Shown here piece after piece: positions 10,339-22,573 of a stretch of DNA of 64,000 bases. Under the pieces are notes generated by a model. It searched no databases. It had not been told where the DNA came from and saw only the letters and a list, made by a program, of their open reading frames with translations. Positions within the stretch are counted from its first letter, which is position 1; each line of letters starts with the position of its first letter. Source of the stretch: Rhipidocladum racemiflorum (Eukaryota; Streptophyta; Magnoliopsida; Poales; Poaceae); NCBI GenBank assembly GCA_036346355.1, contig JAYEVF010000027.1, positions 1,426,001-1,490,000 of the forward strand, given 5' to 3'. Position numbers and translations under genes: made by a program.

Positions 10339-10939
10339 CAAAGGCACATTTGAAATACTCTCGGCCCAATGTAGTTTGATATACCGGTGTTTCGATGGAG
10401 ACCAAGTTGAACTTCCATCTAGAACAAAAGTTACACTCATCCACAATCGATCAATGGACTATGCCTTGAATTGACGCTTTGTGCGAATAAGTTTTACCAA
10501 AGTCCTTTATCGATACTAGGTCGCTAAATGCATCCCCTCGGTTTGGAGCTTATAAGTCATACTCCTTAGCCTTTCATGAGCCTCTAGAGATCACCCAATC
10601 TCATAGACTCGTGACTAGCAATGAACTCATATAGGTGTATTCATCATAAGATGTTCTCAGAGGACAACATCTCGCTTATCAAAGCCACTCGGAATACATT
10701 AAGGTATAACCAACCTGCCATACGTAAATAGGAGAGTTATTGCATCTCAAACGGAGTGGACTAAGTATAGAAGTACTCTCCTCTCAGCCAGTCACTAGCT
10801 TGTCTCAACATCCTAATTCATGGGATCTCCGATCAAATAGGATGAGTTACCACTAAGACATGACTTTATGTGGGTCTCAAGCCCATCTCCCTCGATGCTT
10901 CATCTATCACATTCCGTGATAGTCCCTTTGTAAAAGGAT

Positions 10940-13870
10940 CTCGCTGTTCTTAGCCGTGCGGACATAGTCCAACGCTATAACTCCGAGTTTCTCATTTTCC
11001 TCGACAGACTTCAACCGCTTTAACGTGCCTTGATGACTTCATGTTATCCTTAGAATCGCTCACCTTAACAATCACCGCCTGATTGTCACAATTCAAAAGA
11101 ATAGCAGGCACCGGTTTCTCAACCACGGTAAAGTCCTTCACAAGTTCACGCAGCCACGGCTTCCACAGAGGTCAGATCTAATGCTGTGAGTTCTGCTTCC
11201 ATTGTAGACCTCGTTAAGATGGTCTGCTTGCAAGACTTCCAGGAAACAGCTCCACCACCCAATGTGAACACATATCCACTTGTGGCTTTTATTTCATCAG
11301 CATCAGATATCCAGTTTGAATCACTATAACCCTCAAGTACCCTAGGGTACCCGGTGTAGTGAATTCCATAACTTGATGTCCCTTTTAGATAGCGCATTAC
11401 TCTCTCAAGAGCATGCCAATGATTATCTCCCGGGTTTGAAACAAACCGGCTTAGTTTGCTCACAGCAAACGAGATATCAGGCCTTGTTGCACTAGCTAAA
11501 TACATCAATGAACCAATTATTTGGGAATATCTCAATTGATCCTTTGCTATTCGTTGGTTCTTTCGTAATAGCACACTTGGATCATACGGCGTTGGAGCAG
11601 GTTTACAATCGCTATAGCCAAAGCGACTCAACACCTTTTCCACATAATGGGACTGCTCAAGAGTAATCCCACCGTCACCTTCTCTTAACAATTTAATGTT
11701 TAAGATGACATCCGCTACTCCCAAATCTTTCATTTCAAAGTTTTCGGACAGGAAATCCTTAACTTCCTTAATCACATTAAGGTTTGTCCCAAAGATCAGT
11801 ATGTCATCAACATACAGACACATAATCACTCCTTCACCCCCACCATAACGGTAATACACACATTTGTCAGCTTCATTCACAACAAAGCCGGCAGATGTTA
11901 AAGTTCTGTCGAACTTCTCATGCCACTGCTTAGGTGCTTGCTTAAGGCCATACAAAGACTTCAACAACCTACACACTTTTCCTTCATGACCCTTTACTAC
12001 AAATCCATCAGGCTGATCCATATAGATTTCCTCTTCCAACTCTCCATTAAGGAAAGCCGTCTTTACATCCATCTGATGAATGATCAGACCGTAGGAGGAA
12101 GCCAAAGACAGTAGTACTCTAATAGTGGTCAATCTGGCAACAGGTGAGTAAGTATCAAAGAAGTCCTCGCCTTCTTTCTGAGTATAACCCTTGGCCACAA
12201 GCCTTGCCTTGTACTTTTCAATCGTACCATCAGGCCTCAGCTTTTTCTTGAACACCCACTTACATCCCTCTGTGTTTACACCCATATGGACGTTCAACAA
12301 CTTCCCAAGTTCCATTGCTCAAGATGGAATTCATCTCACTCTGGACCGCTTCCTTCCAATAGTCAGCGTCCTGAGATGAATAAGCCTCCTCAAAGGTTCT
12401 TGGAGTATCATCCACTAGATATACAATGAAGTCATCACCAAAAGACTTTGTAGTCCTTAGTCTCTTACTCTTACGAGTTACTTCATTGCCCTCATCTATT
12501 GGATTTTCCTCAAAAATGGGCTCAATTTGTATAGGAGTGGAAGGTTTAGGAGAGAAGATAGATTCTTGGCCAGATGAGCTAAGGGTCTCTTTCATAGGAA
12601 ATAAGTCCTCAAAGAATGTGGCATCATTGGACTCCAAAAATTGTACCTTCATTCATATCAGATACTCCAGATTTCACTATTAAGAATCTATACCCAATGC
12701 TGTGAAAAGCATAACCAATAAAGACACAATCAACGGTTTTTGGTCCAAGTTTACGCTTCTTTGGAATAGGCACATTTACTTTAGCCAAACAACCCCAAGT
12801 ACGTAAATAAGAGAGATTTAATCTTTTCCTCTCCCATTCCTCGAATGGTGTGATTTCTTTATTCTTTGTAGGAACCCTGTTTAGGACATGACATGCAGTC
12901 AATACAGCCTCACCCCACCATTCCTTGGAAAGTCCCGCTGTTTCTAACATGGCGTTAACCATCTCGCTTAGAGTACGGTTCTTTCTTCTAAGCAACCCCG
13001 CTTTGATTGGGGTGAATAGGGAGGCGTCCTCTCATGGATTATTCCATGTTTCTCGCAGAATAAATTAAACTCATTAGAAAAATATTCTCCACCACGATCT
13101 GACCTAACCCGTTTGATTTTTCTCTCAAGTTGGTTCTCAGCTTCAGCTTTATAGATCTTAAAATAGTGAAAAACCTCATCTTTTGACTTTAATAAATACA
13201 CATAGCAATATCTAGTAGAATCATCAATCAAAGTTATGAAATACCTCTTACCACCTTTTGTCAACTCCCCGTTCATCTCGCACAAATCGGTATGAACTAG
13301 TTCTAACGGTGCCAAGTTTCGCCTCTCACGCCTTGTGAGGCTTAAGTAGGTTGCTTAGATTGCACACATATTTGACACTTAGAACCTTTGACTTGGATGA
13401 ATTTTGGGATTAAATTCATACCGCTAACCGCATCATGCAACCAAGATTAATATGACAAAGTCGTGAATGCCAAACATCAGCCTCATGATTACAAACAAGA
13501 TTCACAATTTTATTCATGTCCACAAAGACAAGCGGAACAAGCCTCCGCTCATAGCCTTTTCCAATAAAAGTTCCAATTTTAGAAATAACACATTTATTGG
13601 ATTCAAAACTAGCTTAAAACCATCTCTACACAATAGAGACCCGCCGACAAGGTTTTTATTTATCGCGGCACGTGATGCACGCTCTCGCCGCACGACTTTT
13701 CCTGAAGTAAACTTCAAGTCAATCGTGCCGACTCCACGCATAAATGCCTGCGACTCCATTCCCCATCAACACGGAGGTATCCTCGCGACCGGTAAGAAGA
13801 GAATAAGGATCCACAAGACAAACATGTATATTGGCCCCCGTGTCAATCCACCAATCAGGTGAACGACATA
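10940..13870 (-). pseudogene. Copia pol: protease, integrase, reverse transcriptase, RNase H
   Basis: Minus-strand polyprotein remnant. Protease motif DTGANIHVC near 13835; a pre-integrase region around 13320-13560; integrase with DSTRYCYVY and SDRGGEYFSN (13000-13300) and a C-terminal CHVLNRVPTKNKE segment. The reverse transcriptase frame at 11146-12315 shows GCKWVFKKKLRPDG, the catalytic LYVDDILIFG and LYGLKQAPKQWHEKF; RNase H motif SGYVFTLGGGAVSWKS and STMEAEL follow. Frame breaks occur near 12990, 12640, 12290 and after 11146, where RNase H continues in another frame to about 10940. The longest open piece (389 codons) still holds the YVDD core. As a whole it is broken. Confidence 0.9.
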
Positions 13871-13874
13871 CCGA

Positions 13875-14745
13875 TAGAACGGTAGGTATTGAAACATACC
13901 CGGATGTTCCTCCTCAAGATTGCCAATAACAACGCTGGCAGACTTTTTCTCGCTTATTGTCTTTGCGATCAGTGGCAATCCTTTGCCCAATGATCGCACT
14001 CATTACTGCATAGCGCTTTCCCTTTCCTTTATTCTTCTTCTTCTTGAAGCTAGTAATTTGAGCGGCCTTGTTCTTGTTCTTAGGCTTTTCAGACTTATTT
14101 CTATTCTTCTTGTTGAATTGAAAGATTTTCTTTGTACCACATTGGCACTAGAACTTTCTTTCCCACATATATCTTTTGCTCCTCGCTTTCTCCTCAACAT
14201 TTAGAGACCCAATGAGACCAAAGAACGCCGAACTCTTGTCTCTTATGTTTTAGAGTAGTGGCAAAATCCTCCAAGAAGGTGGCAGCTTCAAGATGATGCA
14301 TCCCGCCACAAACTTGTCTGTAATGCACATGTAAAATTCTCAAGTTCTTTCGCAAAGCTTGAACCTCATGAGCCTGTTCTACTACAGAGTGATCATCGAC
14401 CATCTTGTAGTCATGGAACTGCTCCATGACATAGAGTTCATCGCTGCGCCGATACTCCGATTTTGCCTCAAGTGCATCCTACATTTCTTTACCACTTGGC
14501 AAAATCATGTACACATCAACAAGATTTTCTCCCAAAACGCTTAATCACGGCGCCTCTAAACAAAGTTATCCGCAGCCACTAAAGCACTCTCTCGCTCGGA
14601 GAGAGCCCACTCAGCCGTGGGCTTGTCTTGCGCAACGTGATACACGCTCATGGCGATCAACCACAAAATCATCTTGGCGCCAACGCTTGTAATTTGCGCC
14701 ACAAATATAGTTGGCTTAAGTGCGGCAAAGAAACCAGAGTTGTAA
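13875..14745 (-). pseudogene. Copia gag remnant
   Basis: Minus-strand capsid region. It includes KPTIFVGANYKRW near the start (the conserved FdG-nYkrW type motif of Copia gag), MEQFHDYKMVDDHSVVEQAH at 14370-14427, and a Lys-rich stretch at 14000-14130 before the protease. Several stops and frameshifts interrupt it. An acceptor-like TTCTAG lies at the upstream edge near 14750, consistent with a first exon in the LTR. Confidence 0.75.
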
Positions 14746-14770
14746 AATTCCTAGAATAAGGTTTTTGGAT

Positions 14771-15795
14771 TGTTGGAAAAATTAGGAATTTTCTCAATAT
14801 TTTAATCCGCAAAAATATGTAAATTATGATTAAACAATCGCACATTTCTAGTTCACAGCCAAAGGTACTAGATAACAGATTATCTATCTCATATGCAAAG
14901 GCTAATGAACAAGAAATCAAGATGATTAAAACACGGTATAAGAAGATATACCCATGAGCCGGTGCCACCATAGGCACAGGCACAGGCGGAACAACAACTT
15001 GATCATTGTTGTTTGCCATGATGGTCGATGTAGACGATCACAGGTTGTCACAGTGAAGCCTTGGTGCAGTGCAGACGCGAGACTTTTCGAGCAGTCGCGT
15101 GGACGCTCCCCAAAAACCTTATCGGCCTTCTATCTCGAGCAAGATCTCAAGAAAGACGAGGTTCCGGAGGCCTGCTCTCTCCGCTACTTGTGCGCGCAAG
15201 AAAAACAGAGTCGGAAATGCAAAAGAGCAGCACTACAAAGGATGGATGGAGTCTGTGTATGCGAATTCTGCCGGGGGTAGAAAAGCACAGCCGTGACTCT
15301 CCTTATATAGCCTCGCGACATGCAACGGGCAGGAGCCAGCCATCAACACAGGTAGCCGTTACCAGTAACCGACGACCATTATGCCAGCCATCAATCACGT
15401 CCGTTATGTAATCGACGGCAAGCATCGGGTCACACTGATCACTGCGGTTACTGATCATTATTGGTCACATTGATCACTGAAACGGCAAAACAAACCGCTC
15501 CCGCACATCACGTCCGGACTGGCCTGCGCCGCGCACGTGCACGTCACGTCACGTCTCGTCTCGCACTCGCACACGCCACGCCTCGGCTCGGCTCGGCGCG
15601 CGCGCGCGCGTGTGGCACAGCCTTTACCCTTTTCCACCTTGCTAATTGAGAGACACACAACCCAACTATTTAAGTTGGTCAAATCTTCTCTCAATTACCC
15701 ATATGGTACTAAACCATTTTCATGACTCTTAGTATTTAATGGGCCTTTAGGAATTTCTATTAAATTAATTATGGGCCACCCATAATAATCTAACA
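14771..15795 (-). repeat. 5' LTR of minus-strand Copia
   Basis: About 1,025 bp, direct repeat of 9276-10323. No initiator-tRNA-type primer site is found right after it on the minus strand; the adjoining bases read ATCCAAAAACC, so the primer tRNA is unresolved. Confidence 0.92.
14952..15019 (-). other. Possible gag exon 1 inside the 5' LTR
   Basis: Read on the minus strand, an ATG in the LTR opens a short frame MANNNDQVVVPPVPVPMVAP. It runs to CATGG followed by GTATAT (donor-like). A TTCTAG acceptor at about 14750 would join it to gag (EFYNSGFF...). The intron would span the LTR edge and the primer site. The frame is damaged in the other LTR. Inference only. Confidence 0.35.
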
Positions 15796-15800
15796 GATGC

Positions 15801-16360
15801 TAGCTGTAACCTTACTTGATGTGTCGATCAAAATGGGATTCCCCCCTATCCACCGTTGTCGGTGAAGAAGGAGCGCACAATCGGAAGATCTAGTGGCTGC
15901 CACTTGAAGAACTTGAGATCGATGGCCATGCCATAGCCCTAGCTATCATGGCACAGGGTGCTCGAGGGCAGCTCGAATGACATCGAGGAGGAAGGGGAGC
16001 AGCCACAGCGAGGACAACACAGGGCTCAACAGCGGCCTTTTCACCGAAGGTGATGACGCAACCAACCAACACAGCTTGGACCAGCGCCATCCCCTTCACC
16101 TCTATCATGGACCGTCGCAGCCCTTGCTCCTGGCTCGATTTTGTTAGAGTGGACCCGACAACCAGCTTTATAAAGCGTCCAAGCGGTGTAAAGGGGAGGA
16201 GGCGAGGGGCATTGGGCCAACACTGATCACGGGTCACGAACAACAACGGAGATGGTAGGGGAAGAGATGGGGAGCAAAAAAGGAGAGTTGAGAGGGGGTG
16301 GAGAAGAGGGCGACGAGCGGAGGAGGCTGGCGAATTTTTTGCTGTAGTGTCCTCTAATTT
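15801..16360. other. No gene recognised right of the Copia
   Basis: Mixed-composition sequence. A minus-strand frame at 15890-16246 has no recognisable domain. The sequence left of the Copia (9260-9275) and right of it read on as the pre-insertion site. Confidence 0.45.
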
Positions 16361-16965
16361 TTTTTTGCGAAAATGACCTCAGTAGAACGGGAATTAAAAA
16401 AAATAGTCCCGTTCAGCACCGGCGTGGCACTACAAGCCACCTGTAGCAGCGTGGGAGCGTTGCAGGTGTCGCATGCTGGCCTCTGCTCGTCTTCAGTCGC
16501 TCGACGCCCCTCCCTGCGGTGCCACCTCGCCCGGCCCCCCTCTCGTGCGCTGCAATGCTTCCATCTGCTCCCACAGTTATATCTTTACATCCCATTGCTC
16601 CGTCCCATCTAAACACCGAAAGCATTGACCGGCGTCCATTTATCCCATGGAGTCAGGACCTCGCTATAAATTATGAGCGTAGCGATGATTTGCAGGCAGT
16701 TGGGAGAGGCTAAGAAGAGTAGAGAGTGAGGGAGTTCGGCAAGTTCCGCGAGAGGCTAAGAAGGGTAGAGTGAGGGAGTTCGGCAAGTTCCAGAGCAATT
16801 TAGTCGATGTTCATAATTTGATGGAATTTATTTAGAGTTAACCTTTTTTCAAGTATTTGATTCGGGGTTCGCATTTTGCAGGTATTCTTCAGGAAGGTTA
16901 TTTTGTACGTTGCTCGAGATTTAGCGAACTTCAAAGACATCTTCGTGAAGGTTAGTTTGAAATCT

Positions 16966-17290
16966 TCTGGAATACTAGTATAATATTATTGTAATATTAG
17001 TATAATCAGTAGAATATTAGTATAACTAGCAGTACATAAAACCTCATCATTAATACAACAAGAACTACATGAAATGACAGTAATTGTATAACTAGCATTA
17101 GATGATATGACAGTAGTAGTGTAATGAGTAGTATGTAAAATGGGGTATGATTGGTTTAATGTTAGTGGAAGTAGTAGTAAGTGAAATAGTTATGTTGGTA
17201 TAATGAGTAATTCCTAGAATGAGGATCAAAGGTATAAATAATGAGTACAATATTATTGTAATATTAGTATAACACATATTCGGAGATAGA
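16966..17290. repeat. AT-rich simple-sequence tract
   Basis: Repeated ATTAGTATAAT and GTAGTGTAATGAGTAG phrases with no fixed period. Low-complexity spacer inside the putative transposon. Confidence 0.7.
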
Positions 17291-18042
17291 CTTGCTCGAT
17301 CGGGACTTGCCGCCTGCAAGTTCCGGTTGGGGGAAGTTCGCGCCTACACAGTTACCACAGGAGTTCGGGTTCGAACAGACCTACACCCCTCACAGTACGC
17401 ACGACTTCGGAGTAGGCACATCATCTTTGGAGACACCACGTCAGGTAAATACCTTCATTTGTGGAAGTTCTTAGCATTGGAGCTACCTAACATCATGTCC
17501 CTTTACAGTAGGCACCCCGACGTGGACCTCTCCTTCCGCCGTCATCGTCCAGGCGCGAACATGACGTTGACACCCTGCACTGTGAATTGACAGAGGAAGT
17601 TCGGCATGGAGATGCGTTCGCGCTTAGCACGCTTACCGCAGCACCCGTTGCAGGCACCATGGCAGATATGTTCTGTGCAGTTGAACTGATTCGCAAGACG
17701 AAAATGAGCTAACACTACGTGGGTACAGGTTTCTATGAACGACTTCAGCTAGTGGGCACAACACTCCACAACCCCGCAACCGGCATCGGTAATTACTCAT
17801 AATTTTAGTTACTTGTTGCAATCTTTTTTGTCCACTGCACTAACGATGCCTTCCAATGCAGCCTCCTAGGTGGGTGGAAGACATGTTTTCGCGAACAACA
17901 CCTGGGACCTACCCAACTTGAGGAGGCCCCTCTAGCAACACTGGACACCCAGTACGACTTGCGGAGCGACACATACGCACCTGACCAGTTCATGTTCCCA
18001 GAAGAACAACTCTACCGTCAAGGGAAGCGACGACTGGGTTAG
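17290..18042 (+). pseudogene. Broken gene of unknown family in putative transposon
   Basis: Coding-like blocks in changing frames: PPASSGWGKFAPTQLP near 17310, followed by a donor-like GTAAATAC at 17443; ADMFCAVELIRKTKM near 17660-17710 ending in a stop; after another intron-like gap, EDMFSRTTPGTYPT and YAPDQFMFPEEQLYRQ before a stop at about 18041. The peptide chain resembles the C-terminal part of a transposon-borne protein, but I do not recognise the family. Stops and frame changes mark it as dead. Confidence 0.4.
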
Positions 18043-18289
18043 AGTTGAGGTTTCGAAGATACGATCGATTAGTTTTTTTGCTTTCATACCTGATGTACTA
18101 ATCGGATATGATATGTTCGTGAAAATTTAGTTGATTTTTTTTTGTTTTAATGATTATTTTCCTGTTTGAGTTCATGTTCCCAGAAGAACAACGAACCAAC
18201 AGTTTTTTTTATTTTTGAAAAATAGTAGGGGGGAATAGATCAAAACCAAAAGCGAATATAGCCGATTGGACATGTCATGTGCACATCAA

Positions 18290-18500
18290 GTTCTGGCTTG
18301 CAACATTGCCCACATTTGACAACATGTTGCCATCAACTTTGTTAACCCAATTTGACAACACACTGGCAGCTACTTTTGCAGACCAAAGTGACAACACACT
18401 GCCCACATTTGACAACACGCTACCATTAGCTTTGTCAACCCAATTGAACAACACACTACCATCAGCTTTTTATATCAAAGTGACAACACATTGCTTTCGT
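18290..18500. repeat. Degenerate minisatellite
   Basis: TTTGACAACACACTGCC followed by ATCAGCTTTGTCAACCCAA recurs about five times with a period near 36-44 bp and substitutions. Confidence 0.7.
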
Positions 18501-18553
18501 GGGCTGCAGCTTTCTCAGGCCGTTATGACATCACGCTCACTCTGAACACTTAC

Positions 18554-18561
18554 TATAAATA
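18554..18561 (+). promoter_or_regulatory. TATA box upstream of broken gene
   Basis: TATAAATA, 111 bp before the ATG at 18665, with a pyrimidine/ACAC-rich leader between. Good spacing for a plant core promoter. Confidence 0.55.
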
Positions 18562-18664
18562 CAAAGCCATGCCCATCATATACATCCCACACTACACCAA
18601 GCCAACCCCCACACCGAACACATCATCCCTACCGCACCTACACTCCATTCACCGGCAGTTCACG

Positions 18665-19324
18665 ATGATCGACTACGCAAAGATTCTTCGTAAGCGGAAG
18701 TGGATGCACGAAGGCGAAAGCTACCTAGATATTTCTTGCAAGGATGTTCCTATGCCACCGAGTTTCCTCGCCGAACTGTATCGCGATGCTCAAAGCATGG
18801 GTAATGTAGTCCACACATCCCGACATCGGGCCGGGCACACTACACGTGTCACTACAAAAATACCGTAAGTTAATGACATTCATGTACATTCTGCAATACG
18901 TTTTTCGTACTTCTAACTTTGTCCATGCATGACACATATTAAAGGTCAATTGTCCATGCTACTTCTTCCAATGGATCGATGGCCGAACAAGTACGATAGG
19001 AAGTACTTAAAGAGCAATTTGCACTATGCAATTGCGCCCGAGCGCTACACCCGGTGGAAATCTTACAATAAGACAATAGAAGATAAACTAAAACACCCGC
19101 CCTACCGCCCAAAAGATGCTGCCTTCTAGAAGCCCATATATGAGCATCAGGATCAACAAAAGAAGCTGAAAGAGAAAACCGAGGCGGCTCGTTGCCAGGA
19201 GAAGCCGAAGATCGCTGACGAAGACTATTTTTGGGTGTGTATGTACGGCCCTAATTGGAAGAAAGCCAAGGCCAACAGCCTGGCTAGATCAAAAGGGAAA
19301 GCATTGATGGATCCTTCCGTGTAA
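18665..19324 (+). pseudogene. Broken two-exon gene of unknown family
   Basis: Starts MIDYAKILRKRKWMHEGE and runs to a GTAAGT donor at 18865. After about 80 bp the coding sense resumes (LPMDRWPNKYDRKYLKSNL, APERYTRWKSYNKTIEDKL, RPKDAAF). It then meets TAG at about 19128 where the sense would continue KPIYEHQ, followed by a charged coiled-coil-like stretch (QQKKLKEKTEAARCQEK) and a stop near 19322. The exon join does not keep frame with the nearest acceptor, a second sign of decay. Basic and hydrophilic, no membrane segment. Probably a transposon accessory gene; not identified. Confidence 0.45.
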
Positions 19325-20187
19325 GATCTACGACATGTAGTATGACTTCTTTACAATTACAAAAGGCGCTCACTTCGAATTCATCGTTCGTCGTGTTGCC
19401 ATTTGTACTGCATAAATATGATGGCTAACATAGGCAACGAACCTAACTGTATGTGTCGTGTGTTTACTTGTTTTTCTATGTCATGCAATGCAACGATTCC
19501 ATATGCGCCATCTATCTTCTCTCATTTTTTACACCTTTTATGCATCTTCATGTTTATCACGTGAAATGACAGTACCAAAACCGACTTTAGAACACTCTGT
19601 TGAAGTATACAGTTCACCTGGTTATGGAAAAATAATTCATGTTTACACAGTGTTGAACTAAATCCATATAAGGCCTTAATGCTCATTTATATGAAAAACG
19701 TCATGGTTAAAAGTGAAATATCGCGGAACCAACTTTAGAACACTCTTAAAGATACCCCCTGCTAGTGCCTGAAAAATGGTTAAATAATGTTATAAGGAGC
19801 ATTCGCAAACATAAAGCGAAAACTGAACCCTCGCTTAAGCCTTTTCGGCAGCCCGTAACATGTCTCGTATAAATGCAAATTTTGGGAAGATCAGCCCAGA
19901 TACACTCTTTGGTATATAGACTACCATATTCTAAAAAAATATCTTATTTACATCTTGCTTTGCATCTGAATCCTACTAGTGCAATAACCCTAAGTATTAT
20001 GGTCGCCATCAACACATTGCATCAGTAGTTGATCTCCCCCCGCTGCACATGACCACTTTTGATATTTTTCCCCCGCTGAGGCCATTTTCGCAAAAAAAAA
20101 CGTTTCGGGGATTTCTTCAAAGTTGCTGCTTCTATTATTTGCATATCCAAATATTTGCACATATCAGGTTAAGAACTCATTGGATCA

Positions 20188-20447
20188 TACTCCTCCAAAT
20201 CTTAAAAAGATGACGTTTTGGGCATCAATAAGGTCTTCAAAACACAACTATGACTACTAATTTTTATTATAACATATTTATAAAACTCAATAAAATTATA
20301 ATATTATGAAAGTATTTCTTGAGACAAGTCTACACATAATTTTCATGTATCCAATTTAAATATTTAAAAATATATCGATAGTCAAAATTTTAGCAGTTTG
20401 ACCATCACTATATCCGAAACGTCATCTTTTTAAAGACTGCATGAGTA
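20188..20447. mobile_element. Stowaway-type MITE
   Basis: About 260 bp, AT-rich, with inverted ends: the left reads TACTCCTCC then AAAAAGATGACGTTTTGG, the right AACGTCATCTTTTTA then ATGAGTA. TA dinucleotides at both ends fit the Tc1/Mariner (Stowaway) target-site rule. No coding capacity. Confidence 0.75.
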
Positions 20448-20810
20448 ATAAACCAACATGCTGCACATAAATTAGCCAAAATAAAATAAAATAAAAACGG
20501 CTAGCAACGTTGTGGGGCCGTTGCAAGCCGGCGTGCAACTCTCCCCCACTACAACAAGAAGCTTGCAAATGACCCTCATGCATGGGGCTATTATCGTAAT
20601 TCCTGTAGCACCGAGGTCATTTTCGAGAAATATTATTTGTACAGGGCTAGTACAGTGAACTCTTTGAGGTGGGCGTGATCGCGCGAGTGCAGTGGCAAGG
20701 TAGAGGGCGTGCGGGGTTCGATGCTAACACAAGCTAGGGTTTAGTCTTGGTGGAAGCAGGGTGAATGGATCTTAGCCGTCCGTTCAGATCCCTGTGATCC
20801 CATAGCTTCA

Positions 20811-21048
20811 CAAGAGCCCAATCTGGACCGTACGATCGCAATCCGATGGGTCGGACATGTTGATCCATAAATGGTGATGTGGTGCAGCTGGGAGGCGAGG
20901 GAATCCTTCCACTATAAGGATGTTAATTCGCAAGAGCCCAATCCGGACCATACGATCGTAATTTAATGGCTCGGACGTGTCGATTCGTAAACAGTGACGT
21001 GGCGCGGTGGGAGGCCGGGGAATCCTTCCGCTATAAGGATGTTAATTA
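20811..21048. repeat. 120-bp tandem duplication
   Basis: Two units start CAAGAGCCCAATC at 20811 and 20931 and each ends ATAAGGATGTTAATT. They differ at about one position in ten. Each holds an ACGATCGNAAT motif. Unit 2 runs into a TTAATTAATTAATTAG tract. Confidence 0.85.
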
Positions 21049-21764
21049 ATTAATTAGTATTCTCTTATCAATCGATCAGTGGGAGAGAACTAAAAATTTA
21101 GTCAACAACTCAACAATATTTGACTTTTACAACTAACGAAGAAATGTAATGGGCACATGAAAGAACTCATCTGGGCTAGCGTAGTCCATGTGAGTGAATA
21201 CGATAAAGCACACCATAGCAGGTGATGAAAGATTCTAATGAATGAAACAATCAAAAAATGGGATGGTTAGTCTACCATTTAACAGGTCGAAGGAAGGCTA
21301 CAAACAAGTTCTTGTCAACATGCCAAATCCACAAAGAATATTTGCGGCATAGGTTTCAGAAGACTAACATCAACATATGTGCATGCCCTTTCTGCACCAC
21401 CACTCTCCAGAGAGAGACAACAAATAGGAGCCTAGAGCATGCTACTGACAATTATACCTACTGGACAAGGTATAAGTTAATTTACAAAGGAAATCCACAT
21501 TGAGTGCTCTCAGATCAGTGTCACCTACTCACCTGGCCTCTCTATCAAAATTTACATATCAACTTCGATGGCGGATCAGGCTTCGATCCGTCTGCTGAAG
21601 CACTAAGAAAATTGTTCTAATGCTTGGCTCGCAGCAACTCATGTGCATTGACATCAGCATGACCAAATCAATGAGTGGAAGAATTTATCAATTCAGTCTC
21701 TCAACAAGGAGAAAAGTGAATTGCCAAATTTCAATCAGCTTCTTAAAATCTGATCATCAACTAC
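21049..21764. other. No gene recognised; probable 3' flank of ARID/ELM2 remnant
   Basis: AT-rich sequence downstream (minus sense) of the ARID/ELM2 remnant. A plus-strand frame of 81 codons at 21258-21503 has no recognisable domain. Confidence 0.45.
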
Positions 21765-22573
21765 TGATCTAGATCCATGCAGTGTGTACTCTGAATGCAA
21801 ACAGTGTGCTTGGTAATCATGATAGTTGCATCAGGACCATGACGGTTACCCAAGAATCTAAATTGCCTCATCCTCAACATCACTATTTATATTCATTGGA
21901 GTAATCCTATTTTGGTAACACCTCCTTCCAAGTAGAAAACAATTAAAATAATAGCTCATGTGTTCTGTCCTTCTTTTCAAGTGAAAAAAATAAGTGGAGA
22001 TGGTTCCAAATATTCATGCGTGAAGATGACGCATTGAGTCGAGCTACAGCCATGAAATTTGCCTCCTCTTCATCTGTCGAAGAAAGTGCAATTTCCTCGC
22101 CCATACGATCGAATCCCCAATCAAAGAAAGATGCACCAAGTCCATGTCTCAGAAGTGTCCTTTCGCTACATGAAACTCTAACACACCCATCGATCTCGGG
22201 AAAGTTGCAGCCGCAAACATCTTCTCTACCTTTGCCAATAGGGTCACCACAAAATGATGCTTTCCTATTTCCATTTTCTGGAGGCCAGACCTTTGTGCCC
22301 AACATTATAAGGTTTCAGGATCATTGTAATTTGCAGGCAGATCACCAGTCCATTGTGGCAGCTGTGCTTGATAGTCAGGGCCCACCGGTATTTCATTCCT
22401 CTGCTGACATGTAAACAGCCAACCATCAAAAGTGTTAAGCCACTTCCTACTCTCATGTTTCCCAAGTCCAGTCAAGTTGCTCTCCTGCTCTATGACCATT
22501 AAAGACCCATTCATGTTTTCTACAATTGTTGTTAATTCATTAATACATGAACCATGATGTTCAACCGCAAGTT
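21765..22573 (-). pseudogene. ARID/ELM2-type DNA-binding protein remnant, 3' part
   Basis: Minus-strand C-terminal part of a plant ARID/ELM2 protein, a nuclear chromatin-associated family. Visible: VGPDYQAQLPQWTGDLP, then LGTKVWPPENGNRKASF, CGDPIGKGREDVCGCNFP, a degraded FDWGFDRMGEEIALSSTDEEEANF and an NIWNHLHLFF stretch, followed in another frame by YYFNCFLLGRRCYQNRIT and a tail KHTVCIQSTHCMDLD. Frame breaks sit near 22305 and 21955. The upstream coding sequence continues at 26097 after the inserted solo LTR. Family recognised from the WPPENG and CGCNFP motifs. Confidence 0.7.

Larger units (their letters stand above)
9276..15795 (-). mobile_element. Full-length decayed Copia retrotransposon, minus strand
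   Basis: 6,520 bp with two direct LTRs of about 1,048 and 1,025 bp and a 5-bp duplication GATGC at 9271-9275 and 15796-15800. Gene order read on the minus strand is gag, protease, integrase, reverse transcriptase, RNase H, which is Copia order. About 600-800 bp of non-coding sequence separates the end of pol from the polypurine tract. Frameshifts and stops interrupt gag and pol. Its LTRs (start TGTTGGAAAA) are unrelated to the 133-bp Copia LTR at 29037, so this is another lineage. Confidence 0.92.
16361..20101. mobile_element. Possible DNA transposon with inverted ends (MULE-like?)
   Basis: The left end near 16361 (T run, then GCGAAAATGACCTCAG) and the right end near 20101 (CTGAGGCCATTTTCGC, then an A run) are inverted repeats of about 24 bp with one mismatch. 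A third related copy (GAGGTCATTTTCG) sits at 20612. Between them lie broken exons, a TATA box and a degenerate minisatellite. I found no clear target-site duplication and no recognisable transposase, so the superfamily is open. Confidence 0.4.

Noticed and set aside
16430..20556. CACTA transposon ends (CACTACAAG at 16430, CACTACAACAAG at 20546)
   Set aside because: Both words are in the same orientation; a CACTA element needs them inverted, and no 3-bp TSD is seen.
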